A stretch of 27,696 bases of DNA, taken from positions 1 to 27,696 of the forward strand of contig JALOAS010000036.1 of the NCBI GenBank assembly GCA_023228705.1, in the 5' to 3' direction. This stretch comes from Ottowia sp. (GTDB taxonomy: Bacteria; Pseudomonadota; Gammaproteobacteria; Burkholderiales; Burkholderiaceae_C). This document shows, piece by piece, positions 16,429 through 23,837 of this stretch (the stretch's first letter is position 1; each line of letters begins with the position of its first letter). Below the pieces are notes generated by a model. That model was not told where the DNA came from. It did no database searches and saw nothing but the letters and a program-made list of their open reading frames with translations. Made by a program: the position numbers and the translations under genes.

Positions 16429-16537
16429 GTTGAGCGTTGAGCGTTGAGCGTGGTGGGCTCACGCTGGACGCTCAACGCTTGACGCCAAACCTTCATCAGC
16501 CGCCGCAGGCGGCTTTCATACGAGGCCCGCAAGGGCC
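16429..16537. terminator. Hairpin cluster between convergent genes
   Basis: Between the converging glcD and cutA genes lie three copies of GTTGAGC in tandem (about 16429-16449), a 12-bp inverted repeat (AGCGTTGAGCGT at 16440-16451, ACGCTCAACGCT at 16468-16479), a 7-bp hairpin AGCCGCC-GCA-GGCGGCT (16498-16514) and a GGCCC-GCAA-GGGCC hairpin (16524-16537). They plausibly end transcription in both directions, although U tracts are short. Confidence 0.5.
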
Positions 16538-16548
16538 GAGATCATCCG

Positions 16549-16884
16549 TCATCCCGGCGAGCCGCTGGAGTTTTCCGCGATCCACTTGGCGGTGGTCTCG
16601 TCGACCGCCTGCATCACCTGCGCCTCCACCGTGGGTTGCTCGTAGGGATGCGCCGCCAGCAGCGCGGCCTTCAGCTGGGCAAAGCGCTCGGGGACCGTCT
16701 TGAACGTGATGCGGTATTCGGCCTCTTCGTGCAACTCGTCGCGCCAGCGGTAGACGCTGCTGATCGCCTCGATCTGCGCGCAGGCGGTCAGGTGCCAGCC
16801 CACCATGGCGCGCGCCAGCGTGTCGGCCTGCTCGCGCGTCGCAACCGTCGTGGTCACCAGCCAGGGAAGTCGTGTCGTTGCCAT
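16549..16884 (-). CDS. cutA: Divalent cation tolerance protein CutA
   Basis: 111 residues, the usual CutA1 length. It shows the family pattern: VTTTVATREQADTLARAMV, the CAQIEAISSVYRWRDEL stretch, YRITFKTVPERFAQLKAALLAAHPYEQPTV and WIAENS. CutA forms a very stable ferredoxin-like trimer; links to copper tolerance are historical and its function is unsettled. The start is ATG at 16884; GGAG lies about 13 bases upstream. It follows the class V aminotransferase gene by 23 bases on the same strand, so the two are probably co-transcribed. Confidence 0.93.
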   Translation of the reverse strand: MATTRLPWLVTTTVATREQADTLARAMVGWHLTACAQIEAISSVYRWRDELHEEAEYRITFKTVPERFAQLKAALLAAHPYEQPTVEAQVMQAVDETTAKWIAENSSGSPG

Positions 16885-16907
16885 CGATCGTGTCCAGCTC
16901 CCGCCCG

Positions 16908-18053
16908 TCAGGGCTTGCCGAATCCCATCTTGTCCAGCGCGTCGCGCAGGCGCTCGACCGTGCCCTCGATTTCCGCCAGCTTGTCCAGCCCGAACAGCCC
17001 GAGCCGGAACGTCTTGAACGTATCCGGCTCGTCGCACATCAGCGGTACGCCAGCGGCAATCTGCAGGCCCTGCTGCAGGAATTTGCTGCCATTGTGCACG
17101 CCGTCGTCGCTGGTGTGGCTGACCACGACACCAGGCGCTTCAAAGCCCTCGGCCGCGACGCTGGGAAAACCCCGCTCGACCAGCAGCTGCCGGATGCGGC
17201 GGCCCAGCCGGAACTGCTGCTCGCGCGCCACCTCGAAGCCGCGCTCGCGTGTCTCCAGCATGGTGTCGCGCAACTCCAGGAGCGCGGTCGTTGGCATGGT
17301 CGCGTAGTAGGCGTGCCTGCCGCCCTCGTACGACTGCATGACGTTGCGCCACTTGTTCAGGTCCAGAGCAAAGCTGGAACTGCGCGTCTCCCCAAGCCGC
17401 TGCACCGCCGCGCCGGACAGGGCGATCAGCGCGCTGCCCGGCGCGCTGCTCCAGCCCTTTTGTGGCGCGCTGACCAGGACATCCACGCCCACCTCGCGCA
17501 TGTCGACCCAGACCGCGCCAGAGGCAATGCAGTCCAGCACGAACAGGCCGCCCACGGCATGCACGGCGCTGCCAATGCGCTTCAGGTAATCATCGGGCAG
17601 CAGGATCCCGCTGGCTGTTTCCACGTGCGGCACGAACACCACCGACGGCTGCACACGGGAAATCATAGCCTCCACCTCTGCAACCGGCGGTGGCGCCCAC
17701 GCGGCCTGCGCGTCACCCGAATCGGGGCGTGCCTTCAGGACCGTCACGTCAGTTGCAGGGACAATGCCGCAGGTGTCCAGGATCTGGCTCCAGCGGTAGC
17801 TGAAGAAGCCGTTGCGAACGATGAGAACTTCCTGGCCACCAGCAAACTGCCGGGCCACTGCTTCCATGCCAAAGGTTCCGCTGCCCGGGACCACGATGGC
17901 CTCGTCGGCGCCATAGACTTCCCGGAGCACGGCCGAGATGTCCTTCATCACCTGCTGGAAGCGCTGCGACATGTGGTTGAGCGTGCGGTCGGTATAGACC
18001 ACGGAAAACTCGACCAAACCATCGGGGTCCACGTGGGGCAGAAGTCCGGGCAT
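16908..18053 (-). CDS. Class V aminotransferase, alanine/serine-glyoxylate type
   Basis: 381 residues from the ATG at 18053 (AAAGAGA upstream); the frame extends further 5' without support. Features of fold type I class V PLP enzymes are AIVVPGSGTFGMEA (phosphate loop), VFVPHVETASGILLP, LFVLDCIASGAVWVDMREVG with the PLP aspartate, and the lysine in SAPQKGWSSAPG. The PHVETASG and QKGW motifs resemble alanine-glyoxylate and serine-glyoxylate aminotransferases. The likely reaction is transfer of an amino group to glyoxylate or pyruvate; the precise donor is uncertain. Proximity to a GlcD-type oxidase would fit glycolate-glyoxylate handling but the genes are on opposite strands. It lies upstream of cutA. 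Confidence 0.85.
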   Translation of the reverse strand: MPGLLPHVDPDGLVEFSVVYTDRTLNHMSQRFQQVMKDISAVLREVYGADEAIVVPGSGTFGMEAVARQFAGGQEVLIVRNGFFSYRWSQILDTCGIVPATDVTVLKARPDSGDAQAAWAPPPVAEVEAMISRVQPSVVFVPHVETASGILLPDDYLKRIGSAVHAVGGLFVLDCIASGAVWVDMREVGVDVLVSAPQKGWSSAPGSALIALSGAAVQRLGETRSSSFALDLNKWRNVMQSYEGGRHAYYATMPTTALLELRDTMLETRERGFEVAREQQFRLGRRIRQLLVERGFPSVAAEGFEAPGVVVSHTSDDGVHNGSKFLQQGLQIAAGVPLMCDEPDTFKTFRLGLFGLDKLAEIEGTVERLRDALDKMGFGKP

Positions 18054-18278
18054 ACAATGTCTCTTTGACTTGAAAAAACAGTCAGACAACGGCTGGTCGG
18101 CGCCTTTTCCGCCACTGTGCAGAGCCACAGGTGTGCAGGAATACAGGGACAGGATGCATGCAGCACCACATGCCCGCGCGGCCTGCCGTGTACGCAGCCG
18201 CTGCCTTCAGTACATCGGCAATCACCCTGCTTCCACCAGCCACAAGCTGGCAAGCTTAGCACGCTTTCACAGGTTTCC

Positions 18279-18895
18279 ATGGATACGCTTGGCCTGGCCA
18301 CCACCTTTGGCAAAAGCCTGCTGTTTGCGTTGGCAACGATGTTGCCCATCGTCAATCCGCTGGCCTGTGGCCCCGGCACCATTGCGGTGGCCATTGCCCT
18401 GGGCGCGAGCCTGCACAGCAAGCGCGTCTGGATATCCGCCACCAGCCTCATGGGCGGACTGCTGGCCATGATGCTGGTGGGCGCACTGGCCGCGCTGACG
18501 TTCCGCTACGCCGAACCGCTGCTTGCACGCTTTGGCCACACCGGCCGCGTCGTGCTGGTGCGCCTGATGGCCTTCCTGCTGCTGTGCATAGGCATTGAAC
18601 CTAGATTCAGCAGTCGAACGCTGCCTGGTGTGCATATATTGTTGTGAACAAAGGAAAAGCCAAGCTTGCACGAGTACACCATTTTGGTGGGCACGCTATG
18701 CGCCCGATCGCACAGCGCTGGACGCGCCATGCTGCGTTGCTCCGCCTTGCAGACAGTAGTCTGCCGCGTTGTCGCGTCTTGCCTGGCACGCCCATCGCAG
18801 CACGCTCGAACGCATCCAACTGCTGAATCTAGGTTGAAATCATCTGGGAGGGTGTGCGCGACCTGCTGCTTGAACTGCCCATCCTCGGTGGCTGA
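18279..18895 (+). pseudogene. MarC-family membrane protein, disrupted by internal deletion and MITE insertion
   Basis: The ATG at 18279 opens MDTLGLATTFGKSLLFALATMLPIVNPL in short pieces typical of the MarC N-terminus. At residues 27-30 it jumps directly to ACGPGTIAVAIALGAS, which in MarC proteins lies about 80-100 residues later (the PLxxGPGTIA segment), so the middle membrane helices are missing. The frame continues to RLMAFLLLCIGIE, where a 234-bp element enters at 18600. Beyond it, from 18836, EIIWEGVRDLLLELPILGG completes the C-terminus to TGA 18893-18895 in the same frame. Removing the element and one TTGAA copy restores a continuous 125-residue frame, against about 200 in intact MarC proteins. 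The family has unknown transport function. Two separate lesions make this a clear pseudogene. Confidence 0.85.
18600..18833. mobile_element. 234-bp non-autonomous IS1380-like element (MITE)
   Basis: Perfect 15-bp terminal inverted repeats, CCTAGATTCAGCAGT at 18600-18614 and its complement at 18819-18833, are flanked by a direct 5-bp duplication TTGAA (18595-18599, 18834-18838). The start CCTAGATTC and the 5-bp duplication resemble ISEcp1 of the IS1380 family. No transposase is encoded; a minus-strand frame of 70 codons (18607-18819) has no recognised similarity. It interrupts the marC-like gene in this window, and a truncated copy lies at 4668-4727. Confidence 0.85.
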
Positions 18896-19288
18896 TGCAC
18901 GCGACCCTCAGACGGCTGACGCGGGCGCGGCACCAAGCGCGAGCAGTACCAGCGGGACACCTTCTTCCCGAAGGCGCGTGGCTCCGCTGTTGCGTGCCTG
19001 CCACGGCGTCACCGGCCGGTCAACGACATCGCCAGTCCATACAATAAGGTCGGACACCGTGCGGGAAGGCGCGCGCGACCTGCGCCTGGAATGTCCATTG
19101 TTGCGTTGAAGGGGACGTCCCTGCACCCTTTCGCGCCAGCGCATGCGGGACGCGGCCGCGCCTTGCCGGTGGTGGATGCGGCGCGAAGCACGGGCTGCGC
19201 ACGCTGTTTTGTACAGTGTCCCTTTGACGCCATCCGGTTGGTGCGCAAATCCACCACCGGCTGATCCGCCCTGACCGAGCCTGTCGCC
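18896..19288. other. Gap before the DAHP synthase gene, with a 13-bp inverted repeat
   Basis: No supportable gene in 393 bases. GCCGGTGGTGGAT at 19165-19177 is repeated inverted as ATCCACCACCGGC at 19249-19261, spacing 71 bases, just ahead of aroG. TTGACG at 19224-19229 is a possible -35. A minus-strand frame is open near 18908-19060 but lacks a start and recognisable family. Confidence 0.45.
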
Positions 19289-20380
19289 ATGACAACACCT
19301 GCTCCCATGCAAACGCTGGACACCACCCGCATTGACGACTTGCGCATCAGCAAGGTTCGCCCGCTGCTGCCGCCGGCGCTGTTGCAGGAATGGCTGCCGG
19401 TGCCGCCACCCACGCACGCGCTCATCGAGCGCAGCCGCCTGAAGGTCGCGCGCATCATGTCCGGCCAGGACGACCGCCTGCTGGTGGTGGTGGGTCCCTG
19501 TTCCATACACGATACGCAGCACGCGCTCGAGTACGCGCGCAAGCTCAAGCCCGTTGCCGACGAACTGGCCGATGCGCTGCACCTTGTCATGCGTACGTAT
19601 TTTGAAAAGCCGCGCACGACCGTGGGCTGGAAGGGCCTGATCAACGACCCGCACCTGGACGACAGCTACGCGATCAACGACGGGCTGCAGGTGGCGCGGC
19701 GCCTGTTGCTGGACCTGCTGGCCATCGGGCTGCCCACCGGCACCGAATTCCTGGATCTGCTGACGCCGCAGTATTTCAGCGACCTCATCTGCTGGGGCGC
19801 CATAGGCGCGCGCACCACCGAGAGCCAGAGCCACCGCCAGCTGGTCAGCGGCCTGTCGTGTCCGGTGGGATTCAAGAACGGAACCAGCGGCGCCGTCCAG
19901 GTGGCCGTGGACGCGCTGCTCAGCGCACGCGCCGAGCATGCGTTCCTGGGCATGACCAAGACCGGCCAGGCGGCCATTTTCGAGACGCGCGGCAACCAGG
20001 ACTGCCACATCATCCTGCGCGGCGGCAAGACGGCGAACTATTCAGCCAGCGACGTCGATGCCGCGTGCCGCCTGCTCGCGGCCGCAGGCCTGCCGCAACG
20101 CCTCATGGTCGACTGCTCGCATGCCAACTCCAACAAGCAGTACCTGCGCCAGATCACCGTGGCAAGCGAACTGGCGCGGCGCATTGCCAATGGCGACGCG
20201 CGCATCGCAGGTGTGATGCTGGAAAGCCACCTGCACGAGGGCCGGCAGGACAAGGTCGAAGGCCAGCCGCTCACGCCGGGCGTGTCGATCACCGACGCCT
20301 GCATCAGCCTGGAGCAGACCGAACCGGTCCTGCGCGAACTGGCAGCGGCTGTCAAGGCGCGCCGGAGCGCCAGCGGCTGA
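19289..20380 (+). CDS. aroG: 3-deoxy-7-phosphoheptulonate synthase (DAHP synthase, class I)
   Basis: 363 residues, close to E. coli AroF/G/H (350-356). It joins phosphoenolpyruvate and erythrose 4-phosphate as the first step of the shikimate pathway in the cytoplasm. Motifs: VVVGPCSIHD (metal cysteine C71), MRTYFEKPRTTVGWKGLIND (about 101-120), the GxKNGTSG loop (about 194-201), KTANYSASDV, DCSHANSNK (H278), LESHLHEG (E312) and SITDACI (D336), in line with the E. coli metal site Cys-His-Glu-Asp. The feedback amino acid cannot be decided from these motifs. The start is ATG 19289; a second ATG six codons later is possible. It converges with infA, only 24 bases between stops. Confidence 0.95.
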   Translation: MTTPAPMQTLDTTRIDDLRISKVRPLLPPALLQEWLPVPPPTHALIERSRLKVARIMSGQDDRLLVVVGPCSIHDTQHALEYARKLKPVADELADALHLVMRTYFEKPRTTVGWKGLINDPHLDDSYAINDGLQVARRLLLDLLAIGLPTGTEFLDLLTPQYFSDLICWGAIGARTTESQSHRQLVSGLSCPVGFKNGTSGAVQVAVDALLSARAEHAFLGMTKTGQAAIFETRGNQDCHIILRGGKTANYSASDVDAACRLLAAAGLPQRLMVDCSHANSNKQYLRQITVASELARRIANGDARIAGVMLESHLHEGRQDKVEGQPLTPGVSITDACISLEQTEPVLRELAAAVKARRSASG

Positions 20381-20404
20381 GAATACCGGCTGCCGGCGGC
20401 TGGA

Positions 20405-20677
20405 TCAGCGGCGGCGGCCGCCGCCGCGGCGCGGGCCCGGCCCGCCGCCGCTGCGGCGCTCCAGGTGCCGGAAATTGATGCGCCCCTTGGTCAGGTCGTA
20501 GGGCGAGAGTTCCAGCGTCACGCGATCTCCGGCAAGGATGCGGATGTGGTGCTTGCGCATCTTGCCGGCCGAATACGCAATCAGCTCGTGACCGTTGTCC
20601 AGCGTCACGCGAAACCGCGTGTCGGGCAGGACCTCGTCCACCACGCCCTGCATCTCTATCAGCTCTTCCTTCGCCAC
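20405..20677 (-). CDS. infA: Translation initiation factor IF-1, paralog with Gly/Arg-rich tail
   Basis: 90 residues starting with GTG at 20677; AAAGGA lies six bases upstream (minus strand). The S1/OB fold is complete: EELIEMQGVVDEVLPDTRF, VTLDNGHELIAYSAGKMRK, IRILAGDRVTLELSPYDLTK, GRINFRH. Standard IF-1 stops near residue 72; here an extra tail LERRSGGGPGPRRGGGRRR follows. Betaproteobacteria often carry such a second IF-1 beside the copy in the ribosomal protein cluster, so this is probably infA2. It assists 30S initiation; the tail could add RNA binding (inference). Confidence 0.92.
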   Translation of the reverse strand: MAKEELIEMQGVVDEVLPDTRFRVTLDNGHELIAYSAGKMRKHHIRILAGDRVTLELSPYDLTKGRINFRHLERRSGGGPGPRRGGGRRR

Positions 20678-20914
20678 GTATTTCCTTTTTCCGTTACACA
20701 AAGCAGGCCGAGCCGCGCGTTGTCCGCGGCCGGTCCGGCACCCTGGGAGCGACCGGGGTTCCTGCTGGAAGCGCCAGATCCTTGCTGAGCGACTGCTTTG
20801 CACGTGTCTTGAAACCGATTGCGCGCACCCCGGTCCGGCGCGCGTGCATCGGGTAACACCTGCCATTTTACGCGTTTTCTGCTCAAAAATCCAGCAACTG
20901 GCGTTCAGCGACGC

Positions 20915-21217
20915 TCAGGCATCAGCAGCGCCCAGCTTGCCGGCAGCCGGCGCAGGCTCGTCTTCCGGCAGTTCTATCTTGACTTCAAGCACTTCAAGGT
21001 TGGCCTTGCGTTCCAGGTTGACCTGGATCTCGTCCGGGTCGATCTTGACGTATTTGCTGATGACTTCAATGAGCTCGCGCTGCAGCGCGGGCAGGTAGTC
21101 GCGCCGGTCGTTGGCGCGCGACCCCGAGCGCTCGTGCGCCAGGATGATCTGCAGGCGTTCCTTGGCGACGCTTGCCGTCTTTTTCTTCTCTCCCAGGAAA
21201 AATCGCAGGAAGGACAT
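20915..21217 (-). CDS. minE: Cell division topological specificity factor MinE
   Basis: 100 residues. The N-terminal membrane-targeting and anti-MinCD part (MSFLRFFLGEKKKTASVAKERLQIILAHER) is followed by the dimerisation domain (LQRELIEVISKYVKIDPDEIQVNLER) and an acidic/Ala-rich tail (PEDEPAPAAGK) that makes it about 12 residues longer than E. coli MinE. MinE stimulates MinD ATPase, making the pole-to-pole oscillation that keeps division at mid-cell. It starts two bases after the minD stop and ends the minCDE operon. Confidence 0.96.
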   Translation of the reverse strand: MSFLRFFLGEKKKTASVAKERLQIILAHERSGSRANDRRDYLPALQRELIEVISKYVKIDPDEIQVNLERKANLEVLEVKIELPEDEPAPAAGKLGAADA

Positions 21218-21219
21218 GC

Positions 21220-22035
21220 TTATCTGCTCCCGAACAGGCGCTTGAAGAAGCCCCTGTTTTCTGCATTGACGTAGCGCATGGGCCGCTCTTCGCCCAGGAA
21301 ACGCTCGACGACGTCGTTGTACGCGCCGGCGACATCGCTGCCCTCCAGGTAGACGGCGGGCAGGCCCTGGTTGGACGCGCGCAGCACGGCCTCGCTCTCG
21401 GGGATGACGCCGATCAGCTTGATGCGCAGGATTTCCTGGATGTCATCCAGGCTGAGCATCTGGCCCTCGGCCACGCGCCCGGGGTTGTAGCGCGTGATCA
21501 ACAGGTGCTCGCGAACCGCTTCAGCACCGTCTATGGCGCGCTGTGTCTTGCTGCCCAGCATGCCCAGCACCCGGTCCGAGTCGCGCACGCTGGAGACTTC
21601 CGGGTTGGTGACGATGAGCGCGTCGTCCGCATAACGCATGGCCAGCAGCGCGCCAGACTCGATCCCCGCCGGCGAATCGCAGACGATGTATTCAAAATCC
21701 ATGGCGGCCAGGTCGTCCAGCACCTTCTTGACGCCCTCTGCGGTCAGCGCGTCCTTGTCACGCGTCTGGCTGGCCGCCAGCACGTGGAGGTTTTCACTAT
21801 TCTTGTCGCGGATCAGCGCCTGGGTCAGGTTGGCCTCGCCCTGGATGACATTGACGAAATCGTAAACCACCCGGCGTTCGCAGCCCAGCACCAGGTCCAG
21901 GTTGCGCAACCCCACGTCAAAGTCGATGACCGCCGTCTTGTGCCCCTTGCGCGCCAGCCCCGACGCAAATGCGGCGCTGGTGGTGGTTTTTCCGACACCG
22001 CCCTTGCCCGATGTCACCACGATGATTCTTGCCAT
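21220..22035 (-). CDS. minD: Septum site-determining protein MinD
   Basis: 271 residues from the ATG at 22035 (AAAGG five to six bases upstream). The deviant Walker A KGGVGKTTTS (K11, K16) marks the ParA/MinD ATPase class. DFDVGLRNLDLVLG, DSPAGIESGALLAM and the C-terminal amphipathic membrane-targeting helix (GFFKRLFGSR) are all present. It binds the membrane in the ATP form and recruits MinC. It lies between minC (gap 10) and minE (gap 2). Confidence 0.97.
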   Translation of the reverse strand: MARIIVVTSGKGGVGKTTTSAAFASGLARKGHKTAVIDFDVGLRNLDLVLGCERRVVYDFVNVIQGEANLTQALIRDKNSENLHVLAASQTRDKDALTAEGVKKVLDDLAAMDFEYIVCDSPAGIESGALLAMRYADDALIVTNPEVSSVRDSDRVLGMLGSKTQRAIDGAEAVREHLLITRYNPGRVAEGQMLSLDDIQEILRIKLIGVIPESEAVLRASNQGLPAVYLEGSDVAGAYNDVVERFLGEERPMRYVNAENRGFFKRLFGSR

Positions 22036-22045
22036 GTGTAAGCCT

Positions 22046-22816
22046 TTAACTGGAAATGGGGCGGAAGACAAGCTTGTCGCCCGTCTGGTCCGAGAGCAGG
22101 GTCACCGAGGCAGCGGCACCCCAGACCGAGTCTGGCAGCGGCTCTTCGCCGGTCCGGTAGACGCCCGCTATGGAAACCAGCTGGGGCTGCATCATAACGG
22201 CAAAAATCCGGGCCTCGGACCAGCCCCTGGCGCCGGCAATGGCGCGACCCCGCAGCGCTGCGTAGACATGGATGTGCCCATCGGCAATCAGCTCGGCGCC
22301 CGCGTTGACCGGGGCCATCACGACCAGGTCGCGGCCGCGCGCGTAAAACTGCTGCCCCGAACGCACCGGCTGGTCCAGCACCACCGCCCCTGGCGGCACG
22401 CCCAGTACCGGTTCGGGCGCGGCCGGCTGCGCGGCCGGGGCGGCGGCCTGCGGCCGCTCGGGCGCCGCTTGCCGGCCCAGGATATCGCTGGTGGCCGCCA
22501 GCCCGAACTCCTGCGCCGCTGCCATCTGCCCGGCGCTGCCATCGCTGGCGGCCATGAGGCACAAATGCCGGCGCGTCAGCAGCTGCGCCAACGCTGGAAA
22601 ATCCAGCGACCGGTCCTGCTCGTCGGCAGGCAGCGCGGACAGGTCGACGACCACCGCATCGCCGCTGAAGAAATCCGGCTTGTCGCCATAGTACTTGTCC
22701 AGCTCGGCGTCCAGCGCCTGCAGGTCGGTGGTCTTCAGTCGCAACGCCAGCAGCGGCAGGTGGGCACTCTTGATTTCAAAAGTGGTGGGGCTGCGCCCCG
22801 CAACAGCGACAGGCAT
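22046..22816 (-). CDS. minC: Septum site-determining protein MinC
   Basis: 256 residues from the ATG at 22816; the frame is open further upstream to 22951 but that part does not resemble MinC. The N-terminal FtsZ-inhibiting domain (TTFEIKSAHLPLLALRL, DAVVVDLSALP) is joined by a long Ala/Pro linker (about 145-165) to the C-terminal MinD-binding beta-helix domain (VRSGQQFYARGRDLVVMAPVN, GAELIADGHIHVYAALRGRAIAGARG). No strong Shine-Dalgarno precedes the start. It is first in minCDE. Confidence 0.94.
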   Translation of the reverse strand: MPVAVAGRSPTTFEIKSAHLPLLALRLKTTDLQALDAELDKYYGDKPDFFSGDAVVVDLSALPADEQDRSLDFPALAQLLTRRHLCLMAASDGSAGQMAAAQEFGLAATSDILGRQAAPERPQAAAPAAQPAAPEPVLGVPPGAVVLDQPVRSGQQFYARGRDLVVMAPVNAGAELIADGHIHVYAALRGRAIAGARGWSEARIFAVMMQPQLVSIAGVYRTGEEPLPDSVWGAAASVTLLSDQTGDKLVFRPISS

Positions 22817-23332
22817 GAAAAGAAACGCGCAAAAACAGGGACGAAACAAGGCGACCGGCGAGCGCCATCTTAACAGCCGCGGCCGGTCACCCAGGCGGAA
22901 ATTCCGTTCGCAAAAGGAACCGGTTCCCGCGATGGGCGGCAGGCCGGGCACCGTCCTGTTGACTCCTTGTATTCAATATCTTGTTGAGATAATTGATAAT
23001 GACTAGAGAGGACAACTCCTGTGGAAAGCTGCAAAAAGAAAAAATGGATCAACAACATGCAATCCCGGAACCGTTGCAGGACAGGATGCGGACCATTGTG
23101 GACGGAACAGGGTCCGATGCCCTGCCTGTGGACAAGCGCCAACTTGTCCCGAAGTCATCCACAGGGTTTTGCGCCTCTGGCAACCGGCCGCAGCCGGCTG
23201 GCGGATTCTGCTATCTTGTGCGGGGACACCGATGCAGGAAAGCCGGCGGTACGGCCGGGGTCGGGGCCCGACAGGGAAGATGCGGCATGACGATGCACGG
23301 GCAGGCAACACGGAAACACGCTGGAGGCGGAC
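22817..23332. other. Long intergenic region with repeated CCTGTGGA sites
   Basis: 516 bases between divergent minC and the universal stress gene. An AT-rich patch lies at about 22965-23005 with a small palindrome TATCT-TGTTG-AGATA, preceded by TTGACT at 22959-22964. CCTGTGGA occurs at 23018-23025, 23125-23132 and inverted at 23158-23165, with TTGTGGA at 23097-23103. Two of these are single-mismatch DnaA-box-like nonamers (TTGTCCACA at 23127-23135 minus strand, TCATCCACA at 23155-23163). No convincing gene. Confidence 0.5.
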
Positions 23333-23755
23333 ATGAAAACCCTGGTAGCTGTCGATGGCAGCATCTACACGCGCAAAATGGTCGACTACATTACCGGACA
23401 CCCGGAATTGCTGGCCAGCAGCACGGCCATGACGGTGCTGACGGTCATGCAGGAACTGTCTCCGCGGGCGCACGCCGCGCTGGGCCGGGAAGAGATCGAG
23501 GCGCATTACGAGCGCGAGAGCACGCATATCCTGGACGCGGCAACGGCCCGCCTGTCCTCGGTGTACAAGAACCTGGAAAGCAGATGGCAGGTCGGCCCGG
23601 AAGGACGCACCATTGCTGATTTTGCGCTGCAAGGCGGTTTTGACCTGATCGTGCTGGGCGCCAAGGGACGCAGCGCGGTGGGCAAGCTCATCATGGGGTC
23701 GACGGCGACCAAGGTCATGGCGTATTGCGAGATCCCGATGTTGCTGGTGCGCTGA
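23333..23755 (+). CDS. Universal stress protein (UspA family)
   Basis: 140 residues, the usual single-domain length. MKTLVAVDGS opens the Rossmann-like fold, and the nucleotide-binding signature near the end is LGAKGRSAVGKLIMGSTATK (G-2X-G-9X-G-S/T), so it probably binds ATP. DLIVLG and the closing CEIPMLLVR are typical. GGAGG precedes the ATG by seven bases. It is monocistronic as far as visible; the specific stress is unknown. Confidence 0.92.
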   Translation: MKTLVAVDGSIYTRKMVDYITGHPELLASSTAMTVLTVMQELSPRAHAALGREEIEAHYERESTHILDAATARLSSVYKNLESRWQVGPEGRTIADFALQGGFDLIVLGAKGRSAVGKLIMGSTATKVMAYCEIPMLLVR

Positions 23756-23837
23756 GCTCCGCGCAAGCTGGAGCCGGCGGGTCCGCTGCCGGCCGCGGCG
23801 CGGCAACGTGCTGCGGTTGGTATCATGGCGGGCTTTC

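Noticed and set aside
16444..16540. CRISPR-like repeats near the tandem GTTGAGC units
   Set aside because: The repeats are adjacent heptamers without spacers, and no cas genes are present.
18607..18819. 70-codon minus-strand frame inside the 234-bp element as a transposase remnant
   Set aside because: No transposase motif is recognisable and the element is too short; treated as non-autonomous.
22959..23165. Chromosomal replication origin
   Set aside because: The AT-rich patch and DnaA-box-like sites are suggestive, but dnaA, dnaN, gidA or parAB are not adjacent and the boxes are imperfect. Kept only as a finding about binding sites.
22993..23619. 208-codon plus-strand frame starting before the universal stress gene
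   Set aside because: Most of it runs out of frame over the uspA-type gene; the upstream part has no ribosome binding site or family pattern.
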